Below are positions 1 to 9,303 of a stretch of DNA of 64,000 bases, piece by piece. The position numbers and the translations under genes were made by a program. Origin of the DNA: CBDCUC01 sp965222485. Lineage in GTDB: Bacteria; Pseudomonadota; Alphaproteobacteria; Rhizobiales; Hyphomicrobiaceae. The notes beneath the pieces are model-generated. The model worked only from the letters and a program-made list of their open reading frames with translations, made no database searches and had not been told where the DNA came from. The stretch's first letter is position 1, and each line of letters starts with the position of its first letter. The stretch lies in the NCBI GenBank assembly GCA_965222485.1, contig CBDCUC010000039.1:744001-808000 (forward strand), written 5' to 3'.

Positions 1-434
1 TTGTGATGCCGCTGACAAGGGCACTGGAGCGGATCCACGAAGAGCGTCAGATCAAGATTTCCATTTCCTGCCCTGAAGACGCACGTTTTCAAGGCGAGAA
101 GCAGGACTTGGAGGAGATACTCGGCAATGTGCTCGACAATGCTTGCAAGTGGGCCAACGGGCAGGTCACCCTCGACGTGTCAGTGGACACAGACACTGAC
201 AGGACAGCGCGCAAAGTTTTGCAAATAACTGTTGAGGATGACGGACCGGGCCTGACGGCGGATCAGCGTGCGCGGATTGGTAAGCGCGGACTTCGCCTAG
301 ACGAAAGTAAACCTGGTTCAGGACTGGGATTATCCATCGTCACTGACCTGGTTCAGACCTATCGGGGCCGTTTCGAGCTGGCTGCATCAGATATGGGTGG
401 ATTACTGGTACGATTGCAACTTCCAGCGGTCTAA
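1..434 (+). CDS. Sensor histidine kinase, C-terminal ATPase part (5' truncated; FeuQ/PhoQ-like)
   Basis: Only the 3' end is present: the frame is open back to the first base. The visible 143 residues are a GHKL ATPase domain. The N box (LGNVLDNACKWA) lies near residues 40-51, the G1 box (DDGPGL) at 79-84 and the G2 box (GSGLGL) at 105-110, so the catalytic part looks intact. It would phosphorylate a histidine in its own missing DHp domain and pass the phosphate to a partner regulator, presumably encoded upstream. In rhizobia the feuP-feuQ two-component genes sit next to the cycHJKL (ccmIEFH) genes, which also follow here, so a FeuQ orthologue is a reasonable inference. The sensory part cannot be assessed. 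Confidence 0.85.
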   Translation, partial: VMPLTRALERIHEERQIKISISCPEDARFQGEKQDLEEILGNVLDNACKWANGQVTLDVSVDTDTDRTARKVLQITVEDDGPGLTADQRARIGKRGLRLDESKPGSGLGLSIVTDLVQTYRGRFELAASDMGGLLVRLQLPAV

Positions 435-661
435 TGACAGATTGCCGTGTAATCCAAGGGCTTATCGCCGAAATTTCGCCCGAATCCAGGCGGTAATCAA
501 TTTCCAATCTGCGAAACCGGGGATTTTCGAGCGCGCCGGCGCGGGTAGTCTCGAGAGAGTCCACAACATTTAAGGGCAGGACTATCGACGATTCCAAGCG
601 CGCCGCATAATGAGCTTTGGCATGGACAAGGGTCATGCCAACAACTTGAGGGGTTTTTGCC

Positions 662-1132
662 ATGCGTGCATTGCGCGTTGTTTCGATTGCCGTCCTGCCG
701 GTCATGCTTGCCGCTTGCGGCCCTAATGGACCCAACAAGGCGGATACAGGTACGCTTGTCGGCGCTGTTGCCGGCGGCGTTCTTGGTAACCAAGTAGGCA
801 AGGGTAAGGGCCGCGTCCTTGCTACAGTGGCTGGTGCGTTTGTCGGTGGCATCGTCGGCCACTCAATCGGTAAGTCTCTCGATCAGCAAGATCGCATGCT
901 TGCACAGCAGGCAGAGTATGCAGCATTGGAGCGTGGACAATCAGGTGTTGCTACACCTTGGCGCAATCCTGACAATGGGCGCTATGGCGAAGTTGTTCCA
1001 AGCAAGGTCTATTCACGCTCTGGTTCGAATTGCCGCGACTTCACGCATACGATCTATATTGATGGACGCCCACAGACCATGCGTGGCACGGCCTGCCGTA
1101 ATTCCGACGGCACGTGGCGAAACGTCAGCTAA
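662..1132 (+). CDS. Glycine-zipper 2TM outer-membrane lipoprotein (17 kDa surface antigen type)
   Basis: This is a predicted lipoprotein of 156 residues. It has a type II signal peptide with a lipobox (MLAAC), giving lipidation at Cys19. A glycine-rich two-segment zipper follows at about residues 30-71, with GxxxG spacing around GAVAGGVLG and GAFVGGIVG. The C-terminal domain carries CRDFTHTIYIDGR and GTACRNSDGTW, the pattern of the rickettsial 17 kDa antigen family. Such proteins sit in the outer membrane and probably have a structural or assembly role; no reaction is known. The start is supported by a GAGGGG stretch about 10 bases upstream. It stands alone between the kinase fragment and ccmI. 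Confidence 0.88.
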   Translation: MRALRVVSIAVLPVMLAACGPNGPNKADTGTLVGAVAGGVLGNQVGKGKGRVLATVAGAFVGGIVGHSIGKSLDQQDRMLAQQAEYAALERGQSGVATPWRNPDNGRYGEVVPSKVYSRSGSNCRDFTHTIYIDGRPQTMRGTACRNSDGTWRNVS

Positions 1133-1441
1133 TGACGCGCTAACTGGTATCATGAGCCGTATACCGCGCAGCAGGAATGCAAACTGCTCTTGGCAGCGGC
1201 CAGGTCATCACATTTGCTGGACCGCCAGCCTAGCTCAGACGCGGGCCAGGCAATAAAACCTTACGCGACGAAACATGAAACGACGCCATTGGTACGGCCT
1301 TCAATGAATAATAAGGGTGCATGAGACCGAAAGTCGCGACGGTTTGATCTATTCTCACGACCACTCATCGGCAAATGGGGTTGTAAGGCTGCCGCCAGCC
1401 GCCTATTCCACTGAAGGCCCAAAAGGTCTTGGATATGTGCA
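1133..1441. other. Intergenic region ahead of ccmI
   Basis: About 309 bases lie between the lipoprotein and ccmI. I see no convincing gene, RNA or strong terminator here. The only long opposite-strand frame runs into ccmI and looks like a shadow. Confidence 0.5.
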
Positions 1442-2599
1442 ATGCTTCTGTGGTTCGTCTTCGCCTTACTCACTGCCCTCGTCATAGCGGGGGTCTCGCT
1501 CCCGTTGGTACGTGATGATACTGACGGCATTGCCTCGGCCGAAGCGGACTTGGAAGTCTACCGCGATCAGATGACAGAGATCGATACCGATCTTGAGCGC
1601 GGCCTCATTGGCAAGGATGAAGCGGAAAGCGCTAGAACCGAGTTGGCGCGCCGGCTGTTGCGCCGGGCCGATCAGCAAAAAGTCGAAAACGAAGAGGCGC
1701 CTAAAGGTGGAGGGTCTTCAAGCCGGCCGGCCCTGGTTGCCAAATTAACAGCGGTGGCATTGCCGCTTGCGGCACTCACCACCTACTTGGCGGTCGGTTC
1801 ACCACATCTTCCTGGACAACCCTTGGCGCCACGTCTCGCCGTGCCTGTAAACAAAGCAACGGTCGAGCAACTTGTTGCGAAGGTCGAGCGTCGTTTGCGC
1901 ACGCACCCTGACGACGGTATGGGTTGGGATGTCGTCGCACCTGTGTACTTGCGCCAGCGCCAATTTGAAAAGGCGGCTGATGCGTTTTCGCGCGCGGCGA
2001 AGTTGTTGGGTGAAACGCCAGTACGTTTGATCGGTTTCCTGCGCGCGCGAATTTCTGCAGCCAACGGTGAAATAGACGATCTATCTCGGAAGGCGTCTCG
2101 CAGATTGCTACAGCTCGATCCACAAAACATTTCGGCACGTGCCTGGCTCGCTGAGGCGCAGTTGCAGGATGGAGATCCTGCCGCCGCACTCGCAGCCTTT
2201 CGCAAATTGCTGGAGCATGCCGAGACGGGCACACAGTGGCACAGTGCGTTGACACAACGTATCGCCGCGATTGAGAAGCTTAATCCGAAGGCGGCACAAG
2301 AAGCGCCGACAGCCGCACCATCCCCCGGCGACGACCAGCCAGAGGCAAGCGCAACAGGCCCGCAAGCCACACCGAAGGGCCTATCCATCCCGGATATGGT
2401 TGAACGACTGGCAACACGCCTGCGCGAGGACGGCAATGACCTGCCGGGCTGGGAACGGCTCATCCGATCCTACGTCGTTCTGGGCAATAAACAGAAAGCG
2501 GAAAACGCACTAACCGATGCACGCAAAGCCTTTGATGGCGACGAAGCATCCCTACAGCGCATCAACGAGTTTGCGAGCAAGTTAGGAGTGGGCTCATAA
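1442..2599 (+). CDS. ccmI: Cytochrome c maturation protein CcmI (CycH)
   Basis: CcmI is the membrane chaperone that presents apocytochrome c to the CcmF/CcmH heme ligation complex. The 385-residue protein has the expected layout: a first membrane segment at residues 2-22, a cytoplasmic loop with the family pattern VYRDQMTEIDTD and GLIGKDEAESARTELARRLL at 39-73, a second membrane segment at about 99-118, and a periplasmic TPR-containing C-terminal part. A low-complexity Ala/Pro linker lies near residues 290-310. It is the first gene of a co-directional ccmI-ccmE-ccmF-ccmH set, an order typical of rhizobia. Confidence 0.93.
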   Translation: MLLWFVFALLTALVIAGVSLPLVRDDTDGIASAEADLEVYRDQMTEIDTDLERGLIGKDEAESARTELARRLLRRADQQKVENEEAPKGGGSSSRPALVAKLTAVALPLAALTTYLAVGSPHLPGQPLAPRLAVPVNKATVEQLVAKVERRLRTHPDDGMGWDVVAPVYLRQRQFEKAADAFSRAAKLLGETPVRLIGFLRARISAANGEIDDLSRKASRRLLQLDPQNISARAWLAEAQLQDGDPAAALAAFRKLLEHAETGTQWHSALTQRIAAIEKLNPKAAQEAPTAAPSPGDDQPEASATGPQATPKGLSIPDMVERLATRLREDGNDLPGWERLIRSYVVLGNKQKAENALTDARKAFDGDEASLQRINEFASKLGVGS

Positions 2600-2694
2600 C
2601 TGGATCGCACGTTGGACGCAAATAGGATCGATATTTGGTGCGACACTGGTCGAGTTAAGCAGAAACACACAGAACTGGAAACTGAGAAGGGCGT

Positions 2695-3156
2695 ATGACT
2701 CGAAAGCAAAGACGGGCAATTTTGATCGGCTCTAGCGTTGCTGTCTTGGCGGTGGCCACGATACTCGTACTGTTCGCGTTGCGAGACACCATCGTGTTCT
2801 TCCACACACCAAGCGACATTTCCGAAAAACAAGTAGAGGTCGGAACGCGCTTTCGGTTGGGAGGGCTCGTTACCGATGGTTCTGTCGTGCGTGGAGAAGG
2901 AGCCAGTGTAAAATTTGACGTCACAGACACGATCGAAACGGTAAGCGTCAGCTATGAAGGCGTGCTGCCCGATCTGTTTCGTGAAGGCCAAGGTGTGGTT
3001 GCGGAGGGTGCGCTTAATGCCAAGGGTCTGTTCGTTGCCGATACGGTGTTGGCGAAACACGACGAAAACTACATGCCGCCGGAAGTGGCTGACGAGTTAA
3101 AAAAGAAGGGTGTCGAACTTGGGCCGGGTGCCAGCCACCCCGGCACCGGAGGGTGA
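2695..3156 (+). CDS. ccmE: Periplasmic heme chaperone CcmE (CycJ)
   Basis: CcmE covalently and transiently binds heme in the periplasm and hands it to the CcmF ligase. The 153-residue protein has an N-terminal membrane anchor at about residues 8-30, then an OB-fold domain (RLGGLVTDGSVVRGEG near 54-69). The heme-binding motif LAKHDENYMP contains His122 (heme attachment) and Tyr126 (axial ligand), both present. The tail after residue 140 is short and Gly/Pro-rich, as usual. A GAAGGG Shine-Dalgarno lies just before the ATG. It sits between ccmI and ccmF. Confidence 0.95.
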   Translation: MTRKQRRAILIGSSVAVLAVATILVLFALRDTIVFFHTPSDISEKQVEVGTRFRLGGLVTDGSVVRGEGASVKFDVTDTIETVSVSYEGVLPDLFREGQGVVAEGALNAKGLFVADTVLAKHDENYMPPEVADELKKKGVELGPGASHPGTGG

Positions 3157-3257
3157 CCGAGACGCGTGGCGGCAAACGAGCCACATAAACCGTCAATTGT
3201 CGCTGGCGTGGCGGAACATGCCATAGTTGAAAACGGACGTGCGAGTGAGGTAAATCA

Positions 3258-5240
3258 ATGCTTGTCGAACTAGGGCACTTCGCGCTGGTCCTCGCGGTGG
3301 TCGTTGCTGTGTTCCAAACGGCGGTGCCTGCATGGGGTGCACACGTAAGAGACGAACGAATGATGTCAGCGGCTGGCCCGGCGGCACTGGTCCAGTTTGC
3401 ACTGATTGCCACATCATTCATGTGCCTGATGCAGGCCTATGTGGTGTCTGATTTCTCGGTTGCCAATGTTGCCAATAATTCGCACTCCGCCAAACCTCTG
3501 ATTTATCGAATTTCGGGCGTGTGGGGCAATCATGAAGGCTCAATGCTGCTGTGGGTCATGATCCTGGCCTTGTTCGGCGCCGCCGTTGCACAATTCGGTA
3601 CGAATCTGCCAACAACTTTGAAAGCCAATGTATTGGCCGTGCAGGCATCCATCATGGTTGCCTTCGGTTTGTTCATCATCGCGACATCAAATCCGTTCGA
3701 GCGCCTTGACCCCGCACCGTTTGAGGGCCGTGGCCTCAACCCGATATTGCAGGACCCGGCGTTGGCTTTCCATCCACCATTTCTCTACGCAGGCTATGTC
3801 GGGTTCTCCATGGCCTTTTCATTTGCCATTGCAGCTCTGATAGAAGGGCGAACGGATGCGACCTGGGCGCGCTGGGTAAGACCGTGGACGCTTGCCGCGT
3901 GGATGTTCCTGACGATTGGAATCGCGATGGGCTCGTGGTGGGCCTACTACGAGCTTGGCTGGGGCGGCTGGTGGTTTTGGGACCCAGTTGAGAATGCGTC
4001 CTTCATGCCTTGGCTCGCGGGTACAGCACTACTGCATTCCGCGCTGGTGATGGAAAAGCGCGAGGCTTTGAAAGTCTGGACCATATTGCTCGCCATCATC
4101 ACCTTTTCCCTCTCATTGATGGGAGCATTCCTTGTGCGTTCAGGCGTACTCACGTCGGTTCATGCCTTTGCAGTCGATCCCGAACGCGGCGTCGTCATTC
4201 TCGCCATCATGGTATTCTTCATTGGCGGCGGGCTGTCGCTCTTTGCGTGGCGCGCACAGGAGCTGCGCCAAGGCGGTATATTCTCCCCAATAAGCCGCGA
4301 GGGCAGCTTGGTCCTAAACAACATCCTTTTAACGACGGCCACGATTACGGTGCTCATAGGCACGCTCTATCCATTGGCACTTGAGAGCATCACCGGATCC
4401 AAAATCTCCGTCGGTCCGCCGTACTTCAACATGACGTTTGCTCCGTTAATGTTGCCGCTGTTGATCGCGTTACCGTTTGGACCATTCCTGGCTTGGAAGC
4501 GGGGCGATCTCTACGCCGCATTGGAGCGTCTAACCGTTGCGGCCGTACTTGGCCTCATCGTCATCGTACTTAGTTTCGCATTGCAAAGCCGTGGGCCTTG
4601 GCTTGCACCGTTCGGACTGGCGCTCGGCGTTTTCGTCATGGCGGGCGCTTTGTCTGAACTCGCCTATCGGGCAAAATTCGGCAAAGCCGACTTGGGGGAG
4701 AGCTGGCGGCGGCTTTCCAATCTGCCGCGGTCGGTATACGGCACGGCCTTGGCGCATTTCGGTGTCGGCCTTATGGTTTTGGGTATTGTTGGCACGACAG
4801 CATACCAGAGTGAAAAAATTCTGGTGATGAAACCTGGAGCATCAACGCAAATTGCGGGCTATCAACTGACCTTCAAGGACGTGCGCGATGTGCGTGGGCC
4901 GAATTATACCGAGCAGGTCGCCAGCCTGACAGTCACGCGCGGCGGCTCCAGCGTCACGACGCTTTATCCCGCAAAGCGGGTTTATGATGCGCCGCCGCAG
5001 CCGACGAGCGAAGCTGGCATTCATGCATCCTGGCGTGGCGATCTCTACACAGTTCTGGGAGACGTTCAGAAAGAGGGCGGCTATTCGATCCACCTCTACT
5101 TCAATCCACTCGTACGCTTCATTTGGATTGGCGCGGTGATCATGTTTATTGGAGGTGCAGTGTCACTGTCCGATCGGCGACTGCGTGTTGGAGCACCCAA
5201 GGCAAGCCGGCGCCGACGGGCCGCTGCAGCCGCGCACTGA
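3258..5240 (+). CDS. ccmF: Cytochrome c heme lyase subunit CcmF (CycK)
   Basis: CcmF is the large integral membrane subunit of the heme ligation complex and works with CcmH and CcmI. The 660-residue length fits the family. The heme-handling protein signature is seen as the tryptophan-rich WWD segment (GWGGWWFWDPVEN, about residues 234-246). Other family landmarks are WGNHEGSMLLW at 89-99 and DPALAFHPPFLYAGY at 166-180. The protein has about 14-15 hydrophobic segments and a periplasmic loop near 545-625. The C-terminus ends in a basic RRRRAAAAAH stretch. The ccmH start follows 14 bases after the stop, indicating an operon. Confidence 0.96.
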   Translation: MLVELGHFALVLAVVVAVFQTAVPAWGAHVRDERMMSAAGPAALVQFALIATSFMCLMQAYVVSDFSVANVANNSHSAKPLIYRISGVWGNHEGSMLLWVMILALFGAAVAQFGTNLPTTLKANVLAVQASIMVAFGLFIIATSNPFERLDPAPFEGRGLNPILQDPALAFHPPFLYAGYVGFSMAFSFAIAALIEGRTDATWARWVRPWTLAAWMFLTIGIAMGSWWAYYELGWGGWWFWDPVENASFMPWLAGTALLHSALVMEKREALKVWTILLAIITFSLSLMGAFLVRSGVLTSVHAFAVDPERGVVILAIMVFFIGGGLSLFAWRAQELRQGGIFSPISREGSLVLNNILLTTATITVLIGTLYPLALESITGSKISVGPPYFNMTFAPLMLPLLIALPFGPFLAWKRGDLYAALERLTVAAVLGLIVIVLSFALQSRGPWLAPFGLALGVFVMAGALSELAYRAKFGKADLGESWRRLSNLPRSVYGTALAHFGVGLMVLGIVGTTAYQSEKILVMKPGASTQIAGYQLTFKDVRDVRGPNYTEQVASLTVTRGGSSVTTLYPAKRVYDAPPQPTSEAGIHASWRGDLYTVLGDVQKEGGYSIHLYFNPLVRFIWIGAVIMFIGGAVSLSDRRLRVGAPKASRRRRAAAAAH

Positions 5241-5254
5241 ACACAGAGAGATTG

Positions 5255-5848
5255 ATGGCAAACACTCGAAAACATCGACCGGGCATTCTGTGCGTCGTGG
5301 CGCACCTTAACGGCGCATCGTTTAATGACGTGTCTGGATTGATGTCTTTCACGGGGGCTCTGGCCGCACTTTTAATTGCAATCCTATCTGCAATAACGCC
5401 AGCCCATGCCGTGCAGCCCCATGAAGTACTTGATGATCCTGTTCTGGAAGAACGGGCGCGAAAGTTGTCGGCGGGGCTGCGCTGTCTCGTTTGTCAGAAT
5501 CAGAATATCGATGAAAGCGACGCACCCCTGGCCCGCGACCTGCGCCGCCTCGTGCGCGAACGCCTACAGGCCGGCGACACGGACGCGCAAGTAACCACCT
5601 ATCTGGTTGAGAGGTACGGCGAGTTTGTACTGTTGCGGCCGCCGTTTGCCCTACACACGCTGTTGTTATGGCTGGCACCGCTGTTCGTGCTTATCGGTGC
5701 GATTTGGGTCGCGCGGCGCACGGCCTTGCGCGGCGGTGCGCAAAGTGGTTCAGCGACCACGGCACCCGAGCTCAGCGAATCGGAGAAAAAGCGACTAAAT
5801 TCATTGCTGGCACGCTCTGGCGAGACCTCTTCAAGCCGCGATCGCTAG
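5255..5848 (+). CDS. ccmH: Cytochrome c maturation protein CcmH (CycL)
   Basis: CcmH is a membrane-anchored periplasmic thiol-disulfide protein that keeps apocytochrome CxxCH cysteines reduced for heme attachment. The active-site motif LRCLVCQNQ is present, with Cys77 and Cys80 counted from this start, followed by the typical DSDAPLARDLR pattern and a C-terminal membrane segment at about 136-154. The start is uncertain. ATG 5255 has an AGAGAG stretch upstream and lies 14 bases after ccmF. ATG 5342 begins directly with a good signal peptide (AALLIAILSAITPAHA) and gives 168 residues, closer to relatives. I keep the longer form but regard 5342 as equally likely. Confidence 0.92.
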   Translation: MANTRKHRPGILCVVAHLNGASFNDVSGLMSFTGALAALLIAILSAITPAHAVQPHEVLDDPVLEERARKLSAGLRCLVCQNQNIDESDAPLARDLRRLVRERLQAGDTDAQVTTYLVERYGEFVLLRPPFALHTLLLWLAPLFVLIGAIWVARRTALRGGAQSGSATTAPELSESEKKRLNSLLARSGETSSSRDR

Positions 5849-5941
5849 TATACCGCTGCTGTTCGGACAATCCCCTTTTTCCTGCGCACGTGTGATGATG
5901 AGCGAAAGTTGGCAGGCCCACGTTGCCGACGTTACAACACG

Positions 5942-7123
5942 CTAATTCGGTGCCGCCGTCTTTTGGCTTTGAAGCTGCCGAAGCGGCCGGCGAAGCACGG
6001 ATGCCGCAATCGCGGCACTGGCAACATGATCCGAGCGAAACCGTTTCGTAATTCGGGTGTCTCGAACGGTGACGAGCGAGCGCTTGTAGCGACCCACACC
6101 AATACCAACGATTTCCAAACCGCTAGGTGTCGCCATCAGGAGCGGAGACCCAGAAGATCCTTTGCCCAGGTCACAATTGTGCAACAAAACATCAGGCTCA
6201 GCATTCCGTTTATAGTGGTTGTAATCAGCTGACGCGCCATCACCGTTTTTAACAAGTCGGCAAGGCGGCGAGGCGAAAAGCATCCAGTCGGGCAAATCCC
6301 AGAGAGCCATCGGAGCAGTCTGGTCGACGACCTTCGCATGCCCTTCACTATTATCTGCTTGGCGCCCGTTACTGCGCGGCAATTCTCTCGTTTTCCATCC
6401 GGAACGCACGCTTGGCGCCACTGCGAATATCATGTGGTCAAAAGTCGATAACACGACCTCCTCCGGCGTTCGCGATGAGAGCACGAGACCGGCGTCTGTA
6501 CAGATGGGTGAAGCAAGACGGGCCAGTGCCCAGTCGTTGGCAATGTTAACACGGCCATCCGACGCAACGTTCTCTGTTTGCCTCGCTGCAACTATTGATA
6601 TGCCGCGTTCAAACTTTCCTATGCGTGCATACCGTCGGTCCGCTGGTCGTCCCAGCGAGAAAACCCTCTCAGAGTGCCCAGCCCAGCTTCCATTCACATC
6701 TGAATCCGTGGTCGCCGAACCATCATCCAAACAATGGCCTGCGGTCGCGATAATGTCGGGACTCACACAAAACGCAGTGCAGATGCGGTCGCTCTCAGGC
6801 GCAATGAGAACGCCAACGGCCTCGTGGAGAGTTTTGAAATCTGGAGGCACTGGCACACGGTCCGCCGGCCCGGTGCTAGCCTCAAACTCCGCTTTGGCGG
6901 AATTGGCGCGCATTGGCTGGACGACGGCATTTGCGGCCTGGCCCTGCACGCCCGCATAGCGCGGGGGCTCTTCTCCGGCCAAGACGTCTTCTCCGCCGGA
7001 GGCGAACAGTGCAAGACCAATTAACAGGCTTAACGGGAGGCCTGGCAGTCTACGCAAACCCCGAGAAATTGGCAGATTCCATGGTCTATCCGCCCTGCCC
7101 AGGGTGAACTCAGCGCGCCCCAT
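5942..7123 (-). CDS. Exported trypsin-like serine protease
   Basis: This is a chymotrypsin-fold protease of about 393 residues from the ATG at 7123; a TTG 36 bases further upstream is also possible. A hydrophobic stretch (LPLSLLIGLALFASGG) after an arginine-rich N-terminus looks like a signal peptide or anchor. The catalytic triad is visible, numbered from the 7123 start: His130 in ATAGHCL, Asp197 in ANDWALARL and Ser324 in GSSGSPL. Six or more cysteines, including CTAFC near 115-119, suggest disulfides and a periplasmic or secreted location. It is convergent with ccmH and divergent from degP. Substrate unknown. It is unrelated to the DegP architecture, as no PDZ domain is present. Confidence 0.8.
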   Translation of the reverse strand: MGRAEFTLGRADRPWNLPISRGLRRLPGLPLSLLIGLALFASGGEDVLAGEEPPRYAGVQGQAANAVVQPMRANSAKAEFEASTGPADRVPVPPDFKTLHEAVGVLIAPESDRICTAFCVSPDIIATAGHCLDDGSATTDSDVNGSWAGHSERVFSLGRPADRRYARIGKFERGISIVAARQTENVASDGRVNIANDWALARLASPICTDAGLVLSSRTPEEVVLSTFDHMIFAVAPSVRSGWKTRELPRSNGRQADNSEGHAKVVDQTAPMALWDLPDWMLFASPPCRLVKNGDGASADYNHYKRNAEPDVLLHNCDLGKGSSGSPLLMATPSGLEIVGIGVGRYKRSLVTVRDTRITKRFRSDHVASAAIAASVLRRPLRQLQSQKTAAPN

Positions 7124-7281
7124 TTCAGTGCACCATCGTCTCGATTTGAACGCGTCCAATCAAAGGCCCCTGAGCAAAGGTTACGAAGTGTTAAGACACA
7201 AGAAAGGCTGCTGTAATGCCCGATTAGCTATCCCGTGAGGTCAAAGGAGCAGTAGTTCCAGCAACACGGAGGTTAATCGAC

Positions 7282-8886
7282 ATGCAATCCAAGCCATCGC
7301 AATCTGGTTCAGCAAAACACGGGCCAGTTCGCGTGTCGGGTTGGGCTGGCAGCGCATTTGCGGCAGCCGCAATTCTTGCAGCTGGTACCCTGGTGTTCAG
7401 TCAACAGGGCACCCTGCCGGCGCAGGCAGATCCCAATGTGACGACCGGCGAGATCCAAACGCCATTCGGCCGCGCGCCAATGACCTTCGCTGACATCGTC
7501 GACAAGGTGAAGCCGGCTGTCGTGTCCATCTCCGTCACGAACGGGGGGGCCAAGAAGACGGCAAAGAATGACAAGGACGGCAACAAGGGCGAGGAGCGCC
7601 GGTTCGGCGGTATTCCGAATTTGCCGGACGATCATCCACTCAACGAGTTCTTCAAGAACCTGCCCAAGGAGTTCAAGGGTCCGTTCCCGCAAATGCCATC
7701 ACAGTCGCAAGGTTCTGGATTCGTGATTTCCGAGGACGGCTACGTCGTGACCAACAACCACGTCATCGATGGGGCAGGTCAGATTGAGGTCCTTTTCGAC
7801 CGCCACAACAAGCATGAAGCAGACCTCGTCGGCACTGACCCTCGCACGGACTTAGCGCTGTTGAAGATCACGACTAAGGGCAAGACGTTTCCCTTCGTGA
7901 AGTTTACCGAAAAACCCTCGCGTGTTGGCGACTGGGTGATTGCTGTAGGCAACCCATTCGGTCTGGGTGGCTCGGTAACGGCAGGTATCTTGTCGGCGCA
8001 TGGCCGGGACATCGGTTCGGGTCCTTATGACTTCCTGCAGATCGACGCGGCAGTTAACAAAGGTAACTCCGGCGGTCCGACGTTTAATCTTGATGGTGAG
8101 GTGATCGGCGTCAACACAGCGATCTTCAGTCCATCGGGCGGTAATGTTGGTATCGCGTTCGCCGTTCCAGCAAAAACGGCGCTCGACGTCATCGACCAAT
8201 TGAAAAATGAAGGAACGGTCCGCCGCGGTTGGCTCGGTGTGCGCATTCAGAACATCGACGAGGACATGGCCGCCAGCTTGGGACTGGAAAAGCCAAAGGG
8301 TGCTTTGGTCACTGACGTCACGAAGAATGGTCCCGCCGAAGCAGCTGGGCTGAAGACGCAGGACGCCATCGTTGAGGTGAATGGCAGTAAAATTGAGGAC
8401 AGCCGGGATCTGGCACGTAAGATCGCCGCTTACGCACCTAAGAGCGACGTCAAAGTAAAGGTCTGGCGCGAGAGCGCGATGGAGACGGTGACTGTTAAGC
8501 TCGGTCGGTTCCCTACAACCAAGGCTGAATTGGCCGCCTTAGAAGAGGGTCGCGAGCCACCGGCAGACACCAAACCGACGGAGTTGAAACGCCTCGGCTT
8601 GACGCTCGTGCCTGTTACAGGCACGTCAGGTGCAAAGATCAAGGGTGTCGCAATTGCTGACGTCGACAGGGATTCGGACGCAGCGCGCGAGGGTCTGAGG
8701 CCCGGTGACGTAATCCTCGAGGCACAGGGTATCAAGGTCGCAAATGCAGCCGACGTCGTCGCCGGCGTCAAAAAAGCAATTGACCTTAAACGCCCGGCGG
8801 TACGCCTTCACGTTCAGTCGGGCAATACGAAGCGGTTCATCGCGGTACGCCTGAAGGACGAGGAGAAAAACAACAAGCGCGATTGA
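7282..8886 (+). CDS. degP: Periplasmic serine endoprotease DegP/HtrA (Do family)
   Basis: This is a periplasmic chaperone-protease that degrades misfolded envelope proteins. The 534-residue protein has a signal/anchor segment at about residues 21-40 and a protease domain with His160 (TNNHVID), Asp190 (RTDLALLK) and Ser263 (GNSGGP). Two PDZ domains follow at about 310-395 and 430-520, with family motifs GWLGVRIQ and RPGDVILE. A charged Lys/Asp/Glu linker at 90-108 corresponds to the LA-loop region. A strong GGAGG Shine-Dalgarno precedes the ATG. Its position between ccmH and a two-component pair matches the rhizobial degP1 neighbourhood. Confidence 0.95.
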   Translation: MQSKPSQSGSAKHGPVRVSGWAGSAFAAAAILAAGTLVFSQQGTLPAQADPNVTTGEIQTPFGRAPMTFADIVDKVKPAVVSISVTNGGAKKTAKNDKDGNKGEERRFGGIPNLPDDHPLNEFFKNLPKEFKGPFPQMPSQSQGSGFVISEDGYVVTNNHVIDGAGQIEVLFDRHNKHEADLVGTDPRTDLALLKITTKGKTFPFVKFTEKPSRVGDWVIAVGNPFGLGGSVTAGILSAHGRDIGSGPYDFLQIDAAVNKGNSGGPTFNLDGEVIGVNTAIFSPSGGNVGIAFAVPAKTALDVIDQLKNEGTVRRGWLGVRIQNIDEDMAASLGLEKPKGALVTDVTKNGPAEAAGLKTQDAIVEVNGSKIEDSRDLARKIAAYAPKSDVKVKVWRESAMETVTVKLGRFPTTKAELAALEEGREPPADTKPTELKRLGLTLVPVTGTSGAKIKGVAIADVDRDSDAAREGLRPGDVILEAQGIKVANAADVVAGVKKAIDLKRPAVRLHVQSGNTKRFIAVRLKDEEKNNKRD

Positions 8887-9303
8887 TCGAGGAGACATCG
8901 GTTGGGATCTGCAAATTAGGCTTGAGTACCTAACGTCTCGATCCCATTTCGCCAGAAGAACCCATTACAACATATGGCGGTAGCTCCACGTCTATTGGAA
9001 GTGTTGGAGCAACACAAAAACATGCGGCAGGCGGTTCAGTGCGTTCACGGCACGGGCCGCCTGTTTGCTGATAGGATTGGCGCACCTGAGGGCCTTCAAT
9101 TGGTTAAGTACCTTGACCCTATTCACCTGGAGCAAATTTGAGCCTTGCAATACGACGCGGAAGACAACTCATATGGTGTAACGAGAGTCCAAAGTCCGGC
9201 GATTGGTGCAGGGCGGCGACAACAAGACTATAAGGGCTGGAACGACAAGCTCTGACCAGCCGATGCTGCCAGGTACTTCAAACAACGAGCTGATGCAGAC
9301 CAA
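8887..9303. other. Intergenic region between degP and the response regulator
   Basis: About 417 bases contain no recognisable gene except a short open frame at 8974-9141, listed separately. No clear hairpin terminator with a T tract, tRNA or conserved promoter is evident. Confidence 0.4.
8974..9141 (+). CDS. Possible small protein, 55 residues (weak)
   Basis: This is an ATG-to-TGA frame encoding 55 residues with a mixed, soluble-looking composition (starts MAVAPRLLEVLEQHKN, ends KYLDPIHLEQI). It has no membrane segment or known motif, and I see no Shine-Dalgarno in front of the ATG. It lies in an otherwise empty region between degP and an OmpR-type regulator. It could be a small protein or chance; I do not recognise it. 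Confidence 0.18.
   Translation: MAVAPRLLEVLEQHKNMRQAVQCVHGTGRLFADRIGAPEGLQLVKYLDPIHLEQI

Noticed and set aside
340..862. Long minus-strand frames over the kinase end and lipoprotein
   Set aside because: They are antisense shadows: the plus-strand genes have clear domains and the translations show no motif.
1776..2463. Minus-strand frames of 159 and 226 codons inside ccmI
   Set aside because: They are fully antisense to ccmI and Arg/Ser/Cys-rich, as expected of shadow frames in GC-rich DNA.
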